Positions 38,851 through 50,740 are shown, numbered from the stretch's first letter. The stretch: DNA of 64,000 nt from Gillisia sp. UBA3175 (GCA_002364325.1 DEXV01000004.1:1-64000); one strand, 5' to 3'. A program made the numbers and translations. The notes: generated by a model not told the origin, from the letters alone.

Positions 38851-39483
38851 ATGATAGAAGAGGAAATAAATACGCAAGTAGAAAAAGGTACCATGTTACC
38901 TTTAATGGAGGCATTTTATACGATTCAAGGAGAAGGTTTTCATAAAGGTACCGCAGCCTATTTTATAAGAATTGGTGGTTGTGATGTTGGTTGCCATTGG
39001 TGCGATGTTAAAGAGAGTTGGAATGCTAAATTGCATCCACCAACCGAAATTTCAAAAATAGTAAGTGATGCTGTTTCGTTTAGTGATACCATCGTGATAA
39101 CTGGAGGCGAGCCTTTAACTTGGGATATGGGTCCTATAACCCAAGAATTAAAAAATAAAGGCTGCCAGGTACATATAGAAACTTCTGGAGCTTACAAGTT
39201 AACTGGCCAGTGGGATTGGATATGTTTGTCTCCAAAAAAGATAAAGTTGCCAACGGCGGAGATCTATGAAGTTGCTCACGAATTAAAGGTGATTGTATAT
39301 AATTTACATGATCTTAAGTTTGCAGAGGAGCAAGCAGCAAAAGTGAATAAGGATTGTATTCTTTATCTTCAACCAGAATGGAGTAAGCGCGATTCTGTTA
39401 TTCCTATTATTGTAGATTATGTGATGAAAAATCCGAAATGGAAGGTTTCACTTCAAACACATAAATATCTCAACATCCCATAA
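38851..39483 (+). CDS. queE: 7-carboxy-7-deazaguanine synthase
   Basis: Encodes a 210-residue radical SAM enzyme that converts 6-carboxytetrahydropterin to CDG in the queuosine pathway. The iron-sulfur ligands are in GGCDVGCHWCDVKESW (CxxxCxxC); ITGGEPLTWDM is the SAM-binding GGE motif. The segment EAFYTIQGEGFHKGTAAYFI is typical. If the transcript is leaderless, translation starts at the first ATG; an alternative Met is at 38893. Confidence 0.95.
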   Translation: MIEEEINTQVEKGTMLPLMEAFYTIQGEGFHKGTAAYFIRIGGCDVGCHWCDVKESWNAKLHPPTEISKIVSDAVSFSDTIVITGGEPLTWDMGPITQELKNKGCQVHIETSGAYKLTGQWDWICLSPKKIKLPTAEIYEVAHELKVIVYNLHDLKFAEEQAAKVNKDCILYLQPEWSKRDSVIPIIVDYVMKNPKWKVSLQTHKYLNIP

Positions 39484-39487
39484 AAAA

Positions 39488-39526
39488 AGCGGACTAATTA
39501 ATCTATTAAAGAAAAATTAGTCCGCA
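39488..39526 (-). terminator. Terminator of the DUF2911 gene (minus strand)
   Basis: GCGGACTAATT (39489-39499) and AATTAGTCCGC (39515-39525) make an 11-pair perfect stem with a 15-base loop. The A-run lies on the left, so on the minus strand the stem ends in a T-tract. It may also act for queE, though without a T-tract there. Confidence 0.75.
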
Positions 39527-39551
39527 ACTTATTCAATAAAAGTGTTTTGTT

Positions 39552-40118
39552 CTATTTAGACACTGCCTTAAAAGGAACTTCTACATATTTATTATCCCAT
39601 CCAATTAAAAGATCTGTACCATCTGCTTGCGGTGCAAAAGCCATTGATAGAGATTCTATTGTGGTTGGAGAATCTCTTACCGGTACTTTGATTCGTACTT
39701 TATCTTCGATATCTGAATATTCGTAAGCACCCCAGGTATTGATTCTGTTATTTAGTATAACTGTCCATTCTTTTTCTCCCGGTATAGTATATAAGGTATA
39801 AGTTCCAGCTTCAACAACTACATCTGCAACTTTCATATCTTGATATAAGGTAAGCTCTGTAGCTTCATTTGCACCTGTTCTCCATACTTCATTGTAAGGT
39901 ACTAATTTACCAAATATCTCGCGATCTCTTTTCATTGGTCTACTATAAATAACCCGAGCAACTACTGCCTCATCCTGATTTTTATATAGAACTAGATCCA
40001 ACGGACTTGCATCTATTTTTGCAAATTCTGGTGCTTTCCTGGATGTTTCTTGTGCATTAATAGGATTACTCTGTAATGTGAAAATTGCAATTAATGCAAA
40101 TAAAAATATTTTTTTCAT
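39552..40118 (-). CDS. DUF2911 secreted protein
   Basis: Encodes 188 residues with a Sec signal peptide (KKIFLFALIAIFTLQSNPIN, cleaved near INAQE). The mature part contains the DUF2911 pattern, VARVIYSRPMKRDREIFGKL and VPYNEVWRTGANEATELTL. The family is frequent in Bacteroidota and of unknown function. It lies alone between queE and asnB. Confidence 0.88.
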   Translation of the reverse strand: MKKIFLFALIAIFTLQSNPINAQETSRKAPEFAKIDASPLDLVLYKNQDEAVVARVIYSRPMKRDREIFGKLVPYNEVWRTGANEATELTLYQDMKVADVVVEAGTYTLYTIPGEKEWTVILNNRINTWGAYEYSDIEDKVRIKVPVRDSPTTIESLSMAFAPQADGTDLLIGWDNKYVEVPFKAVSK

Positions 40119-40364
40119 AATTATATTATTTTTTAGATGCCATAAAGGTACCTTTTCACTGGTGTTCTGCCTGTTAATGAATTCTTATATTTTTTAAAGT
40201 ATCTCAGTTTTCAAATGTTATCAAATAACCTTATTTTTTATTGGATTGATTTCATTTAGATATATTAAATAAGTTTTAAGTTATGATATGTAGGCAATTA
40301 TCTATATTAAGTTTCAATTGATTAACTTATACCTCAAATTTGTTTAGAATTAAAATTGAATTTT

Positions 40365-41975
40365 ATGTGTGGTATTTTAGCAGTAATTGGAAAAAAAGAA
40401 GATCAAGAACTAGTTTCTAAACTTTCTAAAAGAATGAGCCATCGTGGTCCGGATGAGAGTGATGTACATATCACAGAGTCTGGCGCAATATTATGTCATG
40501 AGCGATTGGCTATTATGGATGTTTTAACTGGAAAGCAACCAATACAAGGAACTTCTACAGCGTGGATGATCCATAATGGTGAAATATATAATTTCCAGTC
40601 GTTAAAGGAAAATGAATTGAAGGGGCATAAATTCCGTACCACAGGAGATTCAGAAGTAATAGTTCATTTATATGAAAAGTATGGATATGGTTTTTTAAAC
40701 AAACTGGATGGTGATTTTGCTTTTGTAGTGGTAGATAAAAATGATTTTATTGCGGCTAGAGACCCAATTGGGGTAAAGCCACTTTATTACGGTAAAGATG
40801 CCAAGGGCGCACTCTGGTTTGCGAGTGAAATGAAAGTATTGGCCGATCAATGCGAAGAATTTCAGGCATTTCCTCCAGGATATTATTATACGCCAACTAC
40901 AGGATTTGTGCAATATTACAAGCCAGATTGGTATAAAATGGAAGACTGTACAGAAGAAGCTGATCTTAAACGATTAAGAGAATCTCTTATAGCTGCTACT
41001 AAAAAACGTTTGATGTCTGATGTACCTTTAGGAGTATTATTAAGCGGTGGATTAGATTCATCTTTAACTTCCTCTATAGCCTCTAGATTACTAAAAGAAA
41101 AAGGTAAAAAATTACACTCTTTCTCTATTGGCTTAACATCAGAAGCACCAGATCTTGTGGCTGCAAAGAAGGTAGCAGATTTTTTGGGTACAGAGCATCA
41201 TGAAATTCATTTTACCGTTGAAGAAGGGATTGGTATTATTAAAAAATTGATCTGGCATCTAGAAACTTACGATGTAACTTCAATTAGAGCCAGTACACCA
41301 ATGTATTTTCTTTCAAAAGCGATTACTGAAAAAGGAATTAAGGTTGTGCTTTCCGGGGAAGGAGCAGATGAGATATTTGGCGGGTATTTATACTTTAAAA
41401 ATGCTCCTTCTGCAGAAGAATTTCAATCAGAAACCATCCGAAGAGTTAAAAGATTATCAACGGCAGATTGTTTGAGAGCAGACAAATCTACAATGGCCCA
41501 TGGGTTGGAAGCACGAGTGCCATTTTTGGATAAGTCCTTTTTACAAACAGCCATGGAAATTGCTCCAGAACATAAGATGCCAAAAAAACATGGTGGTATA
41601 GAAAAATATATTTTACGTAAAGCATTCGATACCCAAGAAGATCCCTTTTTACCAGAAGAAGTTCTTTGGAGACAAAAGGAGCAGTTTAGTGACGGGGTTG
41701 GATATAGTTGGATAGATAGCTTGATCGCCTTCACGAAATCGCAAGTAAGCGATGTGGAATTGGAAATGGCGGCATCTAAATATCCAGTTAACACGCCTAC
41801 AACAAAAGAGGCTTATTTCTATAGAGAGATCTTTAATGAGTATTTCCCTCAGGAATGCGCTGCGAAATCTGTAAAAAAATGGATCCCAAAATGGCAAGAT
41901 GATAAAGATCCAAGTGGAAGAGCAAGTTCTACTCACATTGCGCAGACCAGTTTTGTGGAGGTTGAGAAAATCTAA
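40365..41975 (+). CDS. asnB: Glutamine-dependent asparagine synthetase
   Basis: Encodes 536 residues. The start must be at 40365 because Cys2 of MCGILAVIGKK is the glutaminase nucleophile after Met removal; an in-frame ATG three codons upstream would block this. The class II glutaminase domain (MSHRGPDESD, IHNGEIYN) is followed by the synthetase domain with the PP-loop LLSGGLDSSL and GEGADEIFGGY. It makes asparagine from aspartate, ATP and glutamine. Confidence 0.96.
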   Translation: MCGILAVIGKKEDQELVSKLSKRMSHRGPDESDVHITESGAILCHERLAIMDVLTGKQPIQGTSTAWMIHNGEIYNFQSLKENELKGHKFRTTGDSEVIVHLYEKYGYGFLNKLDGDFAFVVVDKNDFIAARDPIGVKPLYYGKDAKGALWFASEMKVLADQCEEFQAFPPGYYYTPTTGFVQYYKPDWYKMEDCTEEADLKRLRESLIAATKKRLMSDVPLGVLLSGGLDSSLTSSIASRLLKEKGKKLHSFSIGLTSEAPDLVAAKKVADFLGTEHHEIHFTVEEGIGIIKKLIWHLETYDVTSIRASTPMYFLSKAITEKGIKVVLSGEGADEIFGGYLYFKNAPSAEEFQSETIRRVKRLSTADCLRADKSTMAHGLEARVPFLDKSFLQTAMEIAPEHKMPKKHGGIEKYILRKAFDTQEDPFLPEEVLWRQKEQFSDGVGYSWIDSLIAFTKSQVSDVELEMAASKYPVNTPTTKEAYFYREIFNEYFPQECAAKSVKKWIPKWQDDKDPSGRASSTHIAQTSFVEVEKI

Positions 41976-42073
41976 GCTTTATTTCATTCATAACAGTGGA
42001 GTTTTTCACATAAATTGTTAATAACTTAAGGGTATTGAGGTGCGCTTCAAGCTAATAGGAGCAAGGGTTTTGT

Positions 42074-42081
42074 TATATTTG
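42074..42081 (+). promoter_or_regulatory. -7 promoter box of gyrB
   Basis: TATATTTG matches TAnnTTTG, 38 bases before the gyrB ATG. No good -33 TTG is visible at 17-23 bases. Confidence 0.5.
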
Positions 42082-42119
42082 TCTGTTGCATAAATAAACA
42101 AATTTTAACAGAATCATAG

Positions 42120-44060
<1,941 letters not shown>

Positions 44061-44067
44061 AGATTAT

Positions 44068-44094
44068 AAGCCTGCAATATTTGCAGGCTTTTTT
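44068..44094 (+). terminator. Intrinsic terminator after gyrB
   Basis: AAGCCTGCAA, loop TAT, TTGCAGGCTT and a T-run: a ten-pair perfect stem, 7 bases after the gyrB stop. Confidence 0.9.
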
Positions 44095-44177
44095 ATATTG
44101 TAATCTATAATTTATCGTTATTAAACTTATAAGTCCCAATTTTTATTATTTTTACTATAACCTAATATCCTATACTT

Positions 44178-45149
44178 GTGAGAAATATCCTGAATTCTAC
44201 CCTTATCCTAATATTGCTATTTTCTTCAAATTTAACCATGGCTCAAGGCGATGTGCAAGACGTAATTGATGACATGTTAATTGTTGCAGAAAATTTTGCT
44301 GCTCCCGGTGCAGAAGGTGCTGCATTGCAATCGAGTGCCGGATGGTTCTCCTCTGCATCTACTTTAGAAAAATGGCAAATTGAAGTATCTGTTCATGGAA
44401 ATGCTTTATTTGTACCTAATAGTAAATTAACTAAATTAAGTTCTAACCGAGATTTCAATGTTTTGAAATTCCAGACTGGTGATAATGCCTTGCTTCCTAC
44501 GGTTTATGGAGGAAATACTGATGCCGTTTATGTAGGATCTGCATTTGGGCAGAGTTTTGAATTCGATGCTTTAGATGGGTTGGATAAGAAAGTAGTTTTT
44601 CACGCATTTCCTCAAGTAACAGTTGGGTTGCCTTTTAAAACTGAGATTGCTTTTAGATATCTTCCAGAAATATTTATAAACGATGTTGGGATTAGTACCT
44701 ATGGGATAGGTTTAAAACATAATATTAGTCAGTATTTCCAAAAGAGATTTAATGCAGAAGATTTCCAGTTGGCAATAGTTGGGTCTTATAGCAATTTTAC
44801 TGCGAATTATAAATTTTTACCACTAGATATTCAAATTGCTAATCTTAATAGAATAGATGTAGATGCAGATCTTTTTAATGTTCAGGCATTAGGTTCAAAG
44901 CTCTATGATAATTTTGAAGTAGTTGGTGGTATAGGTTATACTAACTCATCATTTGACTACGCCTTTGGAGGTACTGGAGGCTCATTAGCAGCCTTAAATG
45001 ATGCGCTTTCTGGGATTGGTAAAAACGAAGGTAAATTTAAAGGAACCATTGGCTTCAATTTTTATGCAAATAAATTAAAGGTTAGTACTTTATTAACTGC
45101 AAGTAATTTGTTCAATGCGAACGTAGGATTACATTACAGGTTCAATTAA
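44178..45149 (+). CDS. DUF6588 outer-membrane-type protein
   Basis: Encodes 323 residues from a GTG start. A Sec signal peptide (RNILNSTLILILLFSSNLTM, cleavage near AQG) is followed by a beta-rich protein with alternating hydrophobic strands and a final LHYRFN, an aromatic outer-membrane barrel ending. The sequence fits DUF6588, a Bacteroidota family of unknown function. Transport or surface roles are possible but not shown. Confidence 0.8.
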   Translation: MRNILNSTLILILLFSSNLTMAQGDVQDVIDDMLIVAENFAAPGAEGAALQSSAGWFSSASTLEKWQIEVSVHGNALFVPNSKLTKLSSNRDFNVLKFQTGDNALLPTVYGGNTDAVYVGSAFGQSFEFDALDGLDKKVVFHAFPQVTVGLPFKTEIAFRYLPEIFINDVGISTYGIGLKHNISQYFQKRFNAEDFQLAIVGSYSNFTANYKFLPLDIQIANLNRIDVDADLFNVQALGSKLYDNFEVVGGIGYTNSSFDYAFGGTGGSLAALNDALSGIGKNEGKFKGTIGFNFYANKLKVSTLLTASNLFNANVGLHYRFN

Positions 45150-45240
45150 AGACATTTAACCATTCCTTATTATATAAATTAGGCTTTATTCGTATTTTCG
45201 CTAAACGAAAAAAAAACATTAATATTTAAAATCATATAAC

Positions 45241-46167
45241 ATGAAAGTTACAATAGTTGGAGCTGGTGCCGTGGGTGCTAGTTGTGCAGAATATATCGCA
45301 ATTAAGAATTTTGCTTCAGAAATCGTTTTGGTAGATATCAAGGAAGGGGTTGCAGAAGGGAAAGCAATGGATCTTATGCAAACTGCTACATTAAATGGAT
45401 TCGATTCTAAAATTGTAGGTTCTACTAACGATTATACTAAAACTACGGGCAGTGATGTGGTTGTAATTACAAGTGGAATTCCTAGAAAACCGGGAATGAC
45501 AAGAGAAGAGTTAATCGGGATTAATGCAAACATTGTAAAAGAAGTTTCTAGCAATTTAATTAAACATTCTCCAGATACCATTGTTATAGTAGTGAGTAAT
45601 CCTATGGATACAATGACCTATCTAGTTCACAAAACTACAGGTTTGCCTAAAAACAGAATTATTGGAATGGGTGGAGCTTTAGATAGTGCTCGTTTCAAAT
45701 ACAGATTGAGTGAAGCATTAGAATGTCCTCCATCTGATGTTGATGGAATGGTAATAGGTGGACATAGCGATACCGGAATGGTGCCCTTAACAAGAATGGC
45801 TACCAGAAATAGTATTCCAGTTTCTGCATTTCTTTCTGAAGAAAGATTGGATCAAGTTTCTGAAGACACTAAAGTTGGTGGTGCTACCTTAACTAAATTA
45901 TTGGGAACCAGTGCATGGTATGCTCCAGGAGCGGCAGTTTCTGCAATGGTTCAAGCAATTGCTTGCGATCAGAAAAAAATGTTCCCATGTTCTGCTTTAT
46001 TAGAAGGCGAATATGGATTGAACGACCTATGTATTGGAGTTCCTGCAATTCTTGGGAAAGGCGGATTAGAGCAGATCGTAGAAATAGAACTGAATGATGC
46101 TGAAAAAGCAAAGATTAAAGAAAGTGCTGAAGGAGTTAAGAAAACCAACGACTTACTAACTTTTTAA
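45241..46167 (+). CDS. mdh: Malate dehydrogenase
   Basis: Encodes 308 residues of the LDH-like MDH class. The NAD-binding motif is TIVGAGAVGASCAEYIA with Asp (LVDIKEG) for NAD specificity. The catalytic loop has SGIPRKPGMTREELI (substrate Arg residues), and VIGGHSDTGMVPL holds the catalytic His. It oxidises malate to oxaloacetate for the TCA cycle, which GltA then uses. A strong terminator follows. Confidence 0.96.
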   Translation: MKVTIVGAGAVGASCAEYIAIKNFASEIVLVDIKEGVAEGKAMDLMQTATLNGFDSKIVGSTNDYTKTTGSDVVVITSGIPRKPGMTREELIGINANIVKEVSSNLIKHSPDTIVIVVSNPMDTMTYLVHKTTGLPKNRIIGMGGALDSARFKYRLSEALECPPSDVDGMVIGGHSDTGMVPLTRMATRNSIPVSAFLSEERLDQVSEDTKVGGATLTKLLGTSAWYAPGAAVSAMVQAIACDQKKMFPCSALLEGEYGLNDLCIGVPAILGKGGLEQIVEIELNDAEKAKIKESAEGVKKTNDLLTF

Positions 46168-46206
46168 TCAAAATTAATATAGGGTTTCAAACATATCTGA
46201 AGCCAT

Positions 46207-46236
46207 AAAAATGCCACATCTTATGTGGCATTTTTT
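46207..46236 (+). terminator. Intrinsic terminator after mdh
   Basis: AAAAATGCCACAT, loop CTT, ATGTGGCATTTTTT: a perfect 13-pair stem with T-tract, 39 bases after the mdh stop. Confidence 0.9.
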
Positions 46237-46271
46237 GTATATTAAAAGTTAAATTTTTCAAAAAAAAAATA

Positions 46272-46302
46272 TTGGGATTTGATTAATGAAGTCCTATATT
46301 TG
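46272..46302 (+). promoter_or_regulatory. Promoter of secDF
   Basis: TTG (46272-46274), 20 bases, then TATATTTG (46295-46302) is a near-ideal Bacteroidota promoter. A TTTG at 46278 also lies nearby with a shorter 13-base spacing. The leader to the ATG at 46339 would be about 30 bases. Confidence 0.68.
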
Positions 46303-46338
46303 TCCGTTTTAAAAAATGACATTAAATAATAAAGAATA

Positions 46339-49323
46339 ATGCAGAATAAAGGACTGATCAGGATTTTTGCGATTTTATTTGGTTTGGTATGTATATACCA
46401 ATTATCATTTACATTCATTGCCAATGGAGTAGAGAGTGATGCAGAGGCGTTTGCTGCTCAAAAAGTAGGTACTAACGTAGAAGACTATTCTGTAAAAAGA
46501 GATATTGAAGAAAACAGGTATTTAGACTCTATCGGAAATAACGAGATCTTTGCCGGGATCACTTATAATACTGCCAAGGATAAAGAACTTAATAAGGGGC
46601 TTGACCTTAAAGGTGGAATTAACGTAATTCTACAAATTTCTGTAAGAGATATATTAAAAGGTTTAGCTAATAATAGTAGCGATCCTGCATTTAATAAGGC
46701 ATTGGCTGAGGCTGACGCAGCTCAAAAAGACAGTCAGGAAAGTTATATAGACCTTTTCTTTGAGGCATTCGAAAAAAATGAAGGTGCTAAATTAGCATCT
46801 CCAGATATATTTGCTAATAAAACACTTAGTGACCAGATTAACTTTGAAATGACAAATTCGGAAGTTAAGCCAATCATAAGAGAAAAAGTTAACGAGTCTA
46901 TTACTTCAGCTTTTGAGGTATTGCGTAAGCGTATAGATAAATTTGGTGTAACACAACCAAACATTCAGCGTTTAGGGAATACTGGGAGAATCTTAGTAGA
47001 ACTTCCAGGGGCTAAGGATATTTCTCGTGTTAAGAAATTGCTTCAAAGTACTGCTCAATTAGAGTTTTGGTATGTTCATAAAAATACAGACTTCGGAAAT
47101 TTTCTAGTTAACGCGAACAATACGATTGCTCAATTAAATGCTAACAAAGAAAAGTCTTCTCAAAATGTTGATACTGTTTCAACTTCAGAAGAAGACCAAG
47201 AAATTGAAGATCTTTTAGCTAGTGCAGAAGACACTTCAGAAGTTGTACCAGCAAACAATCCATTATTAAGTATGATGGTTTCTCCAGGTTTCCAAGGAAG
47301 CCCAGTTTTGGCAACATTTGCTTCAAAGGATACTGCGCAAGTTAGAGAATATTTGAACATGCCTCAGGTGAGATCACTTTTACCTGGAGAGCTTCGTTTT
47401 GCTGAATTTGTTTGGGGAGTTTCTAAAGATAACCTTACAGAGCTTTATGCAATTAAAGGAGATCGCGAAATGACGCCTGCCCTTACGGGAGATGTTATCA
47501 CAGATGCTACACAAACATACGATCAAGTAGGAAGAGTTGCGGTTTCTATGCAAATGAATGGAAAAGGAGCTAAGATCTGGGAAGAAATGACTGGAAAAGC
47601 CTATGCAGAGAAAAGTAATATTGCAATTGTTCTTGATAATGTAGTTTATTCGGCACCAGGAGTTTCTACTGGACCAATAAGTGGAGGAAGAAGTGAGATT
47701 ACTGGTGATTTTGATATTACTGATGGGCAAGATTTAGCAAACGTGCTTAGAGCTGGTAAATTACCTGCTTCTGCAGATATTATACAGAGTGAAATTGTTG
47801 GACCATCTCTAGGACAAGAAGCAATTGATAGTGGGGTTAATTCATTCCTTATTGCATTAGCAATCGTGCTTTTGTGGATGATCTTTTACTATGGTAAGGC
47901 TGGATATTTTGCCGATGTTGCTTTGGTAGTGAACATTTTATTCATATTTGGAATACTTGCCGGACTTGGTGCGGTGCTTACATTACCTGGAATTGCGGGT
48001 ATTGTTTTAACCATAGGTATGTCTGTAGATGCTAACGTACTTATTTTTGAAAGGATAAAAGAGGAACTGGCAAAAGGGAAATCTCAACGTGATGCAATAA
48101 AAGACGGTTTCAACAATGCCTTGTCTTCAATTTTAGATGCTAACATTACAACAGGACTAACGGGTATTATCTTATTAGTTTTAGGTACTGGACCAATTAA
48201 AGGTTTCGCAACTACTTTATTAATAGGTATAGCAACTTCGTTATTCACGGCAATCTTTATTACTAGATTATTTATAGATGGATATGGTAAGAATGGTAAA
48301 GCATTAGCGTTTAGCACTTCTATCACTAAGAACTTATTCGCTAATATGAATGTAGATTTCTTAGGAAAGAGAAAGATCGCTTATGCTATTTCTGGTGTGC
48401 TTATTCTTATTAGTGTTGGGTCGTTACTTACTAACGGATTAAATCAAGGAGTAGATTTTGTTGGAGGTAGAACATATACGGTTCGTTTTGCAGATGATGT
48501 AAATGCAACAGAAGTTCAGAAGGATTTAGTAGCTGTTTTTGGAAGTGCAGAGGCAAAGACCTTTGGTGCAAACAATCAGTTGAAAATCACTACTAAATAT
48601 AAGGTAGAAGATGATGGGGAAGCAGTAGATACTGAGATCCAAAAGATGATGTTTGATGCTTTACAACCAAATTTACCTCCAGATATAACTTTTGATGACT
48701 TTACAATAGGTGCTTCAGAGCGTAATATTGGAATTATGCAGTCTATGAAGGTGGGGCCAACCATTGCAGATGATATTAAAAATGACTCATTTTGGGCAGT
48801 ATTAGGGTCGTTAATAGTGGTATTCCTTTATATACTTTTAAGATTTAGAAAATGGCAATATAGTTTGGGTGCTGTAATTGCAGTATTCCATGATGTACTT
48901 ATTGTATTAGGGATCTTCTCTCTGGCTTATAATATTATGCCTTTCAGCATGGAGATCGACCAAGCGTTCATTGCAGCAATCCTAACGGTAATTGGATACT
49001 CTCTGAATGATACCGTGGTTGTATTTGATAGGATTCGTGAATTTGTTAACGAGCATACTACATGGCCATTAGGAAAAGTAGTTAATAGCGCTTTGAACAG
49101 TACTTTAGGTAGAACCTTGAACACCTCATTAACAACTCTATTAGTATTGTTAGCAATATTTATATTTGGAGGAGAGAGTTTAAGAGGATTTATGTTCGCA
49201 ATGATCGTAGGTATTATTGTAGGAACTTATTCATCGCTATTCATTGCAACACCAATCATGTTTGATAGTGTGAAGAGAAAAGGGTCCTTAGAAGAAAAGA
49301 AAAAGGTGCTAGTTACGGAGTAA
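46339..49323 (+). CDS. secDF: Fused protein translocase SecDF
   Basis: Encodes a 994-residue SecD-SecF fusion. The SecD part (about 1-660) has an N-terminal membrane helix, a large periplasmic P1 domain, GLDLKGGINVILQISVRD, and helices with SVDANVLIFERIKEELAKGK. The SecF part (about 670-994) starts near NVDFLGKRKIAYAISG and has SLNDTVVVFDRIREFVNEHT. It uses the proton gradient to pull proteins through SecY. The fused form is usual in Bacteroidota. Confidence 0.96.
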   Translation: MQNKGLIRIFAILFGLVCIYQLSFTFIANGVESDAEAFAAQKVGTNVEDYSVKRDIEENRYLDSIGNNEIFAGITYNTAKDKELNKGLDLKGGINVILQISVRDILKGLANNSSDPAFNKALAEADAAQKDSQESYIDLFFEAFEKNEGAKLASPDIFANKTLSDQINFEMTNSEVKPIIREKVNESITSAFEVLRKRIDKFGVTQPNIQRLGNTGRILVELPGAKDISRVKKLLQSTAQLEFWYVHKNTDFGNFLVNANNTIAQLNANKEKSSQNVDTVSTSEEDQEIEDLLASAEDTSEVVPANNPLLSMMVSPGFQGSPVLATFASKDTAQVREYLNMPQVRSLLPGELRFAEFVWGVSKDNLTELYAIKGDREMTPALTGDVITDATQTYDQVGRVAVSMQMNGKGAKIWEEMTGKAYAEKSNIAIVLDNVVYSAPGVSTGPISGGRSEITGDFDITDGQDLANVLRAGKLPASADIIQSEIVGPSLGQEAIDSGVNSFLIALAIVLLWMIFYYGKAGYFADVALVVNILFIFGILAGLGAVLTLPGIAGIVLTIGMSVDANVLIFERIKEELAKGKSQRDAIKDGFNNALSSILDANITTGLTGIILLVLGTGPIKGFATTLLIGIATSLFTAIFITRLFIDGYGKNGKALAFSTSITKNLFANMNVDFLGKRKIAYAISGVLILISVGSLLTNGLNQGVDFVGGRTYTVRFADDVNATEVQKDLVAVFGSAEAKTFGANNQLKITTKYKVEDDGEAVDTEIQKMMFDALQPNLPPDITFDDFTIGASERNIGIMQSMKVGPTIADDIKNDSFWAVLGSLIVVFLYILLRFRKWQYSLGAVIAVFHDVLIVLGIFSLAYNIMPFSMEIDQAFIAAILTVIGYSLNDTVVVFDRIREFVNEHTTWPLGKVVNSALNSTLGRTLNTSLTTLLVLLAIFIFGGESLRGFMFAMIVGIIVGTYSSLFIATPIMFDSVKRKGSLEEKKKVLVTE

Positions 49324-49345
49324 TTCACCATTATCTTAATACATT

Positions 49346-49380
49346 AAAAAAGCCTGATCATAATTTGATCAGGCTTTTTT
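49346..49380. terminator. Bidirectional terminator between secDF and the DUF192 gene
   Basis: AAAAAAGCCTGATCA, loop TAATT, TGATCAGGCTTTTTT: a perfect 15-pair stem with A- and T-tracts on both sides, between convergent genes. Confidence 0.92.
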
Positions 49381-49412
49381 ATTGTTTCAATTTTAGTAGA
49401 AATTAATAGTAT

Positions 49413-49898
49413 CTAGTCCTTCTTGAAATCTATTTTATCACCAACTTCAATATTCCATTCCTTGACTTTCCCTGCATTCAGTTCTAAAATAAATTGTGCA
49501 GGAACTTTTGAAGGTAGGGAAGTTTCATCTAAAGGTTTTGCATTTTCCTGAAAGCTAACTGCAGCGCTATCCTTGTTGTAAAATATAATATCTAAGGGTA
49601 TGTAGGTATTTTTCATATAAAAGCTTCTCATAGCTTCAGAAGGATATATAAACAGCAAGCCTTCGTTTTCCCCTAGAGATTTTCTATACATAAGCCCAGT
49701 TTGACGCTCGTAATCACTTTCAGCAAATTCTATTGCTATTTTTCGCAAAGTTTCTCCAGACTTTAATAGATATAATTCTCCTTCTTTTTGAAAGGAGATC
49801 TCAGGAGTATCTATAGAAGAATTTTTAGAATCATTAGCACAGGATAAAAGGATCCCTGCTGATAAACCAAGAACTATATATCTCTTTATTATTTTCAT
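49413..49898 (-). CDS. DUF192 lipoprotein
   Basis: Encodes 161 residues. A lipobox (LLSC, Cys20) follows the signal MKIIKRYIVLGLSAGILLSC. The DUF192 domain shows ESDYERQTGLMYRKSLGENE and YMKNTYIPLDIIFYN. Function of the family is unknown. Its start overlaps the lgt stop by 4 bases, so the two are translationally coupled; Lgt would lipidate this very protein. Confidence 0.87.
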   Translation of the reverse strand: MKIIKRYIVLGLSAGILLSCANDSKNSSIDTPEISFQKEGELYLLKSGETLRKIAIEFAESDYERQTGLMYRKSLGENEGLLFIYPSEAMRSFYMKNTYIPLDIIFYNKDSAAVSFQENAKPLDETSLPSKVPAQFILELNAGKVKEWNIEVGDKIDFKKD

Positions 49899-50716
49899 GC
49901 AACTGCTTTAGTACCAGGTCTAAACATAAAATATAAACCAGCAATGATAAAAGGAATACTAAGCCACTGTCCAGTATTAATTAACCAAACTGCGCGTTCT
50001 TCTACTTGTGGTTCTTTAAGGAACTCTACGAAAAATCTTACTGTCCACAATAGCACCAAAAATAATCCAAAAATGTATCCAATTTTTTGTTTTTTATCCG
50101 TTTTCCAATAGATAAACCATAAAAGGATAAAAATTAAGAGATAACAAAAAGATTCATATAGCTGCGCTGGATGTCTTGGGAAAGTTTCGCCGAGATTTTC
50201 AAAGATCACTCCGTAAACGCTGTTGGTTGGTTTCCCAATTATTTCAGAATTCATGAAATTTCCAATTCTAATAAAAATTGCTCCACTGGCTACCGGAATA
50301 ACCACTCTATCCAGAATCCATAAAATAGGTTTGTCTAGAACATTCTTTCTATAAAGATACATGGCAACTATAATTCCTATTGCAGCGCCATGACTTGCTA
50401 AACCTCTAAATCCGGTAAATTCGAATTCTGGTTCAAAACGAACCGGTAAAAAGATCTCTAATAAATGATGCTGAAAATATTCCCAGTCATAAAAAAGGAC
50501 ATGACCTAGCCTTGCGCCAATAAGAGTAGCTAAGACTGTATATATAAATAGCGGATCCAGTTTCTCTATTGGCACCCCTTCTTTAGTATAGATGCTTTTC
50601 ATAATATACCATCCCAATCCAAATGCGATAAGGAACATTAAACTATAATAGTGTAGTGTGAAAAAACCTAGATCTAATCCTTCAGAAGGACTCCAGACAA
50701 TTGCATTAAAAAGCAT
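49895..50716 (-). CDS. lgt: Prolipoprotein diacylglyceryl transferase
   Basis: Encodes a 273-residue membrane enzyme that adds diacylglycerol to the lipobox Cys of prolipoproteins, the first lipoprotein-maturation step. About seven helices are predicted. GARLGHVLFYDWEYF and the RIGNFMNSEIIGKPT region with the His/Arg active residues (GLASHGAAIGI, RHPAQLYES) are Lgt signatures. It is preceded by yidD (80-base gap). Confidence 0.95.
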   Translation of the reverse strand: MLFNAIVWSPSEGLDLGFFTLHYYSLMFLIAFGLGWYIMKSIYTKEGVPIEKLDPLFIYTVLATLIGARLGHVLFYDWEYFQHHLLEIFLPVRFEPEFEFTGFRGLASHGAAIGIIVAMYLYRKNVLDKPILWILDRVVIPVASGAIFIRIGNFMNSEIIGKPTNSVYGVIFENLGETFPRHPAQLYESFCYLLIFILLWFIYWKTDKKQKIGYIFGLFLVLLWTVRFFVEFLKEPQVEERAVWLINTGQWLSIPFIIAGLYFMFRPGTKAVA

Positions 50717-50740
50717 GTGTAGTTTTTTAAAATTGAAGGG

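Noticed and set aside
41423..41936. Two antisense frames over asnB (123 and 95 codons)
   Set aside because: They lie within the conserved synthetase domain of asnB and show no protein-like features.
44171..44178. TATACTTG as a promoter for the DUF6588 gene
   Set aside because: It ends on the first base of the GTG start codon, so a transcript from it would lack the start and signal peptide.
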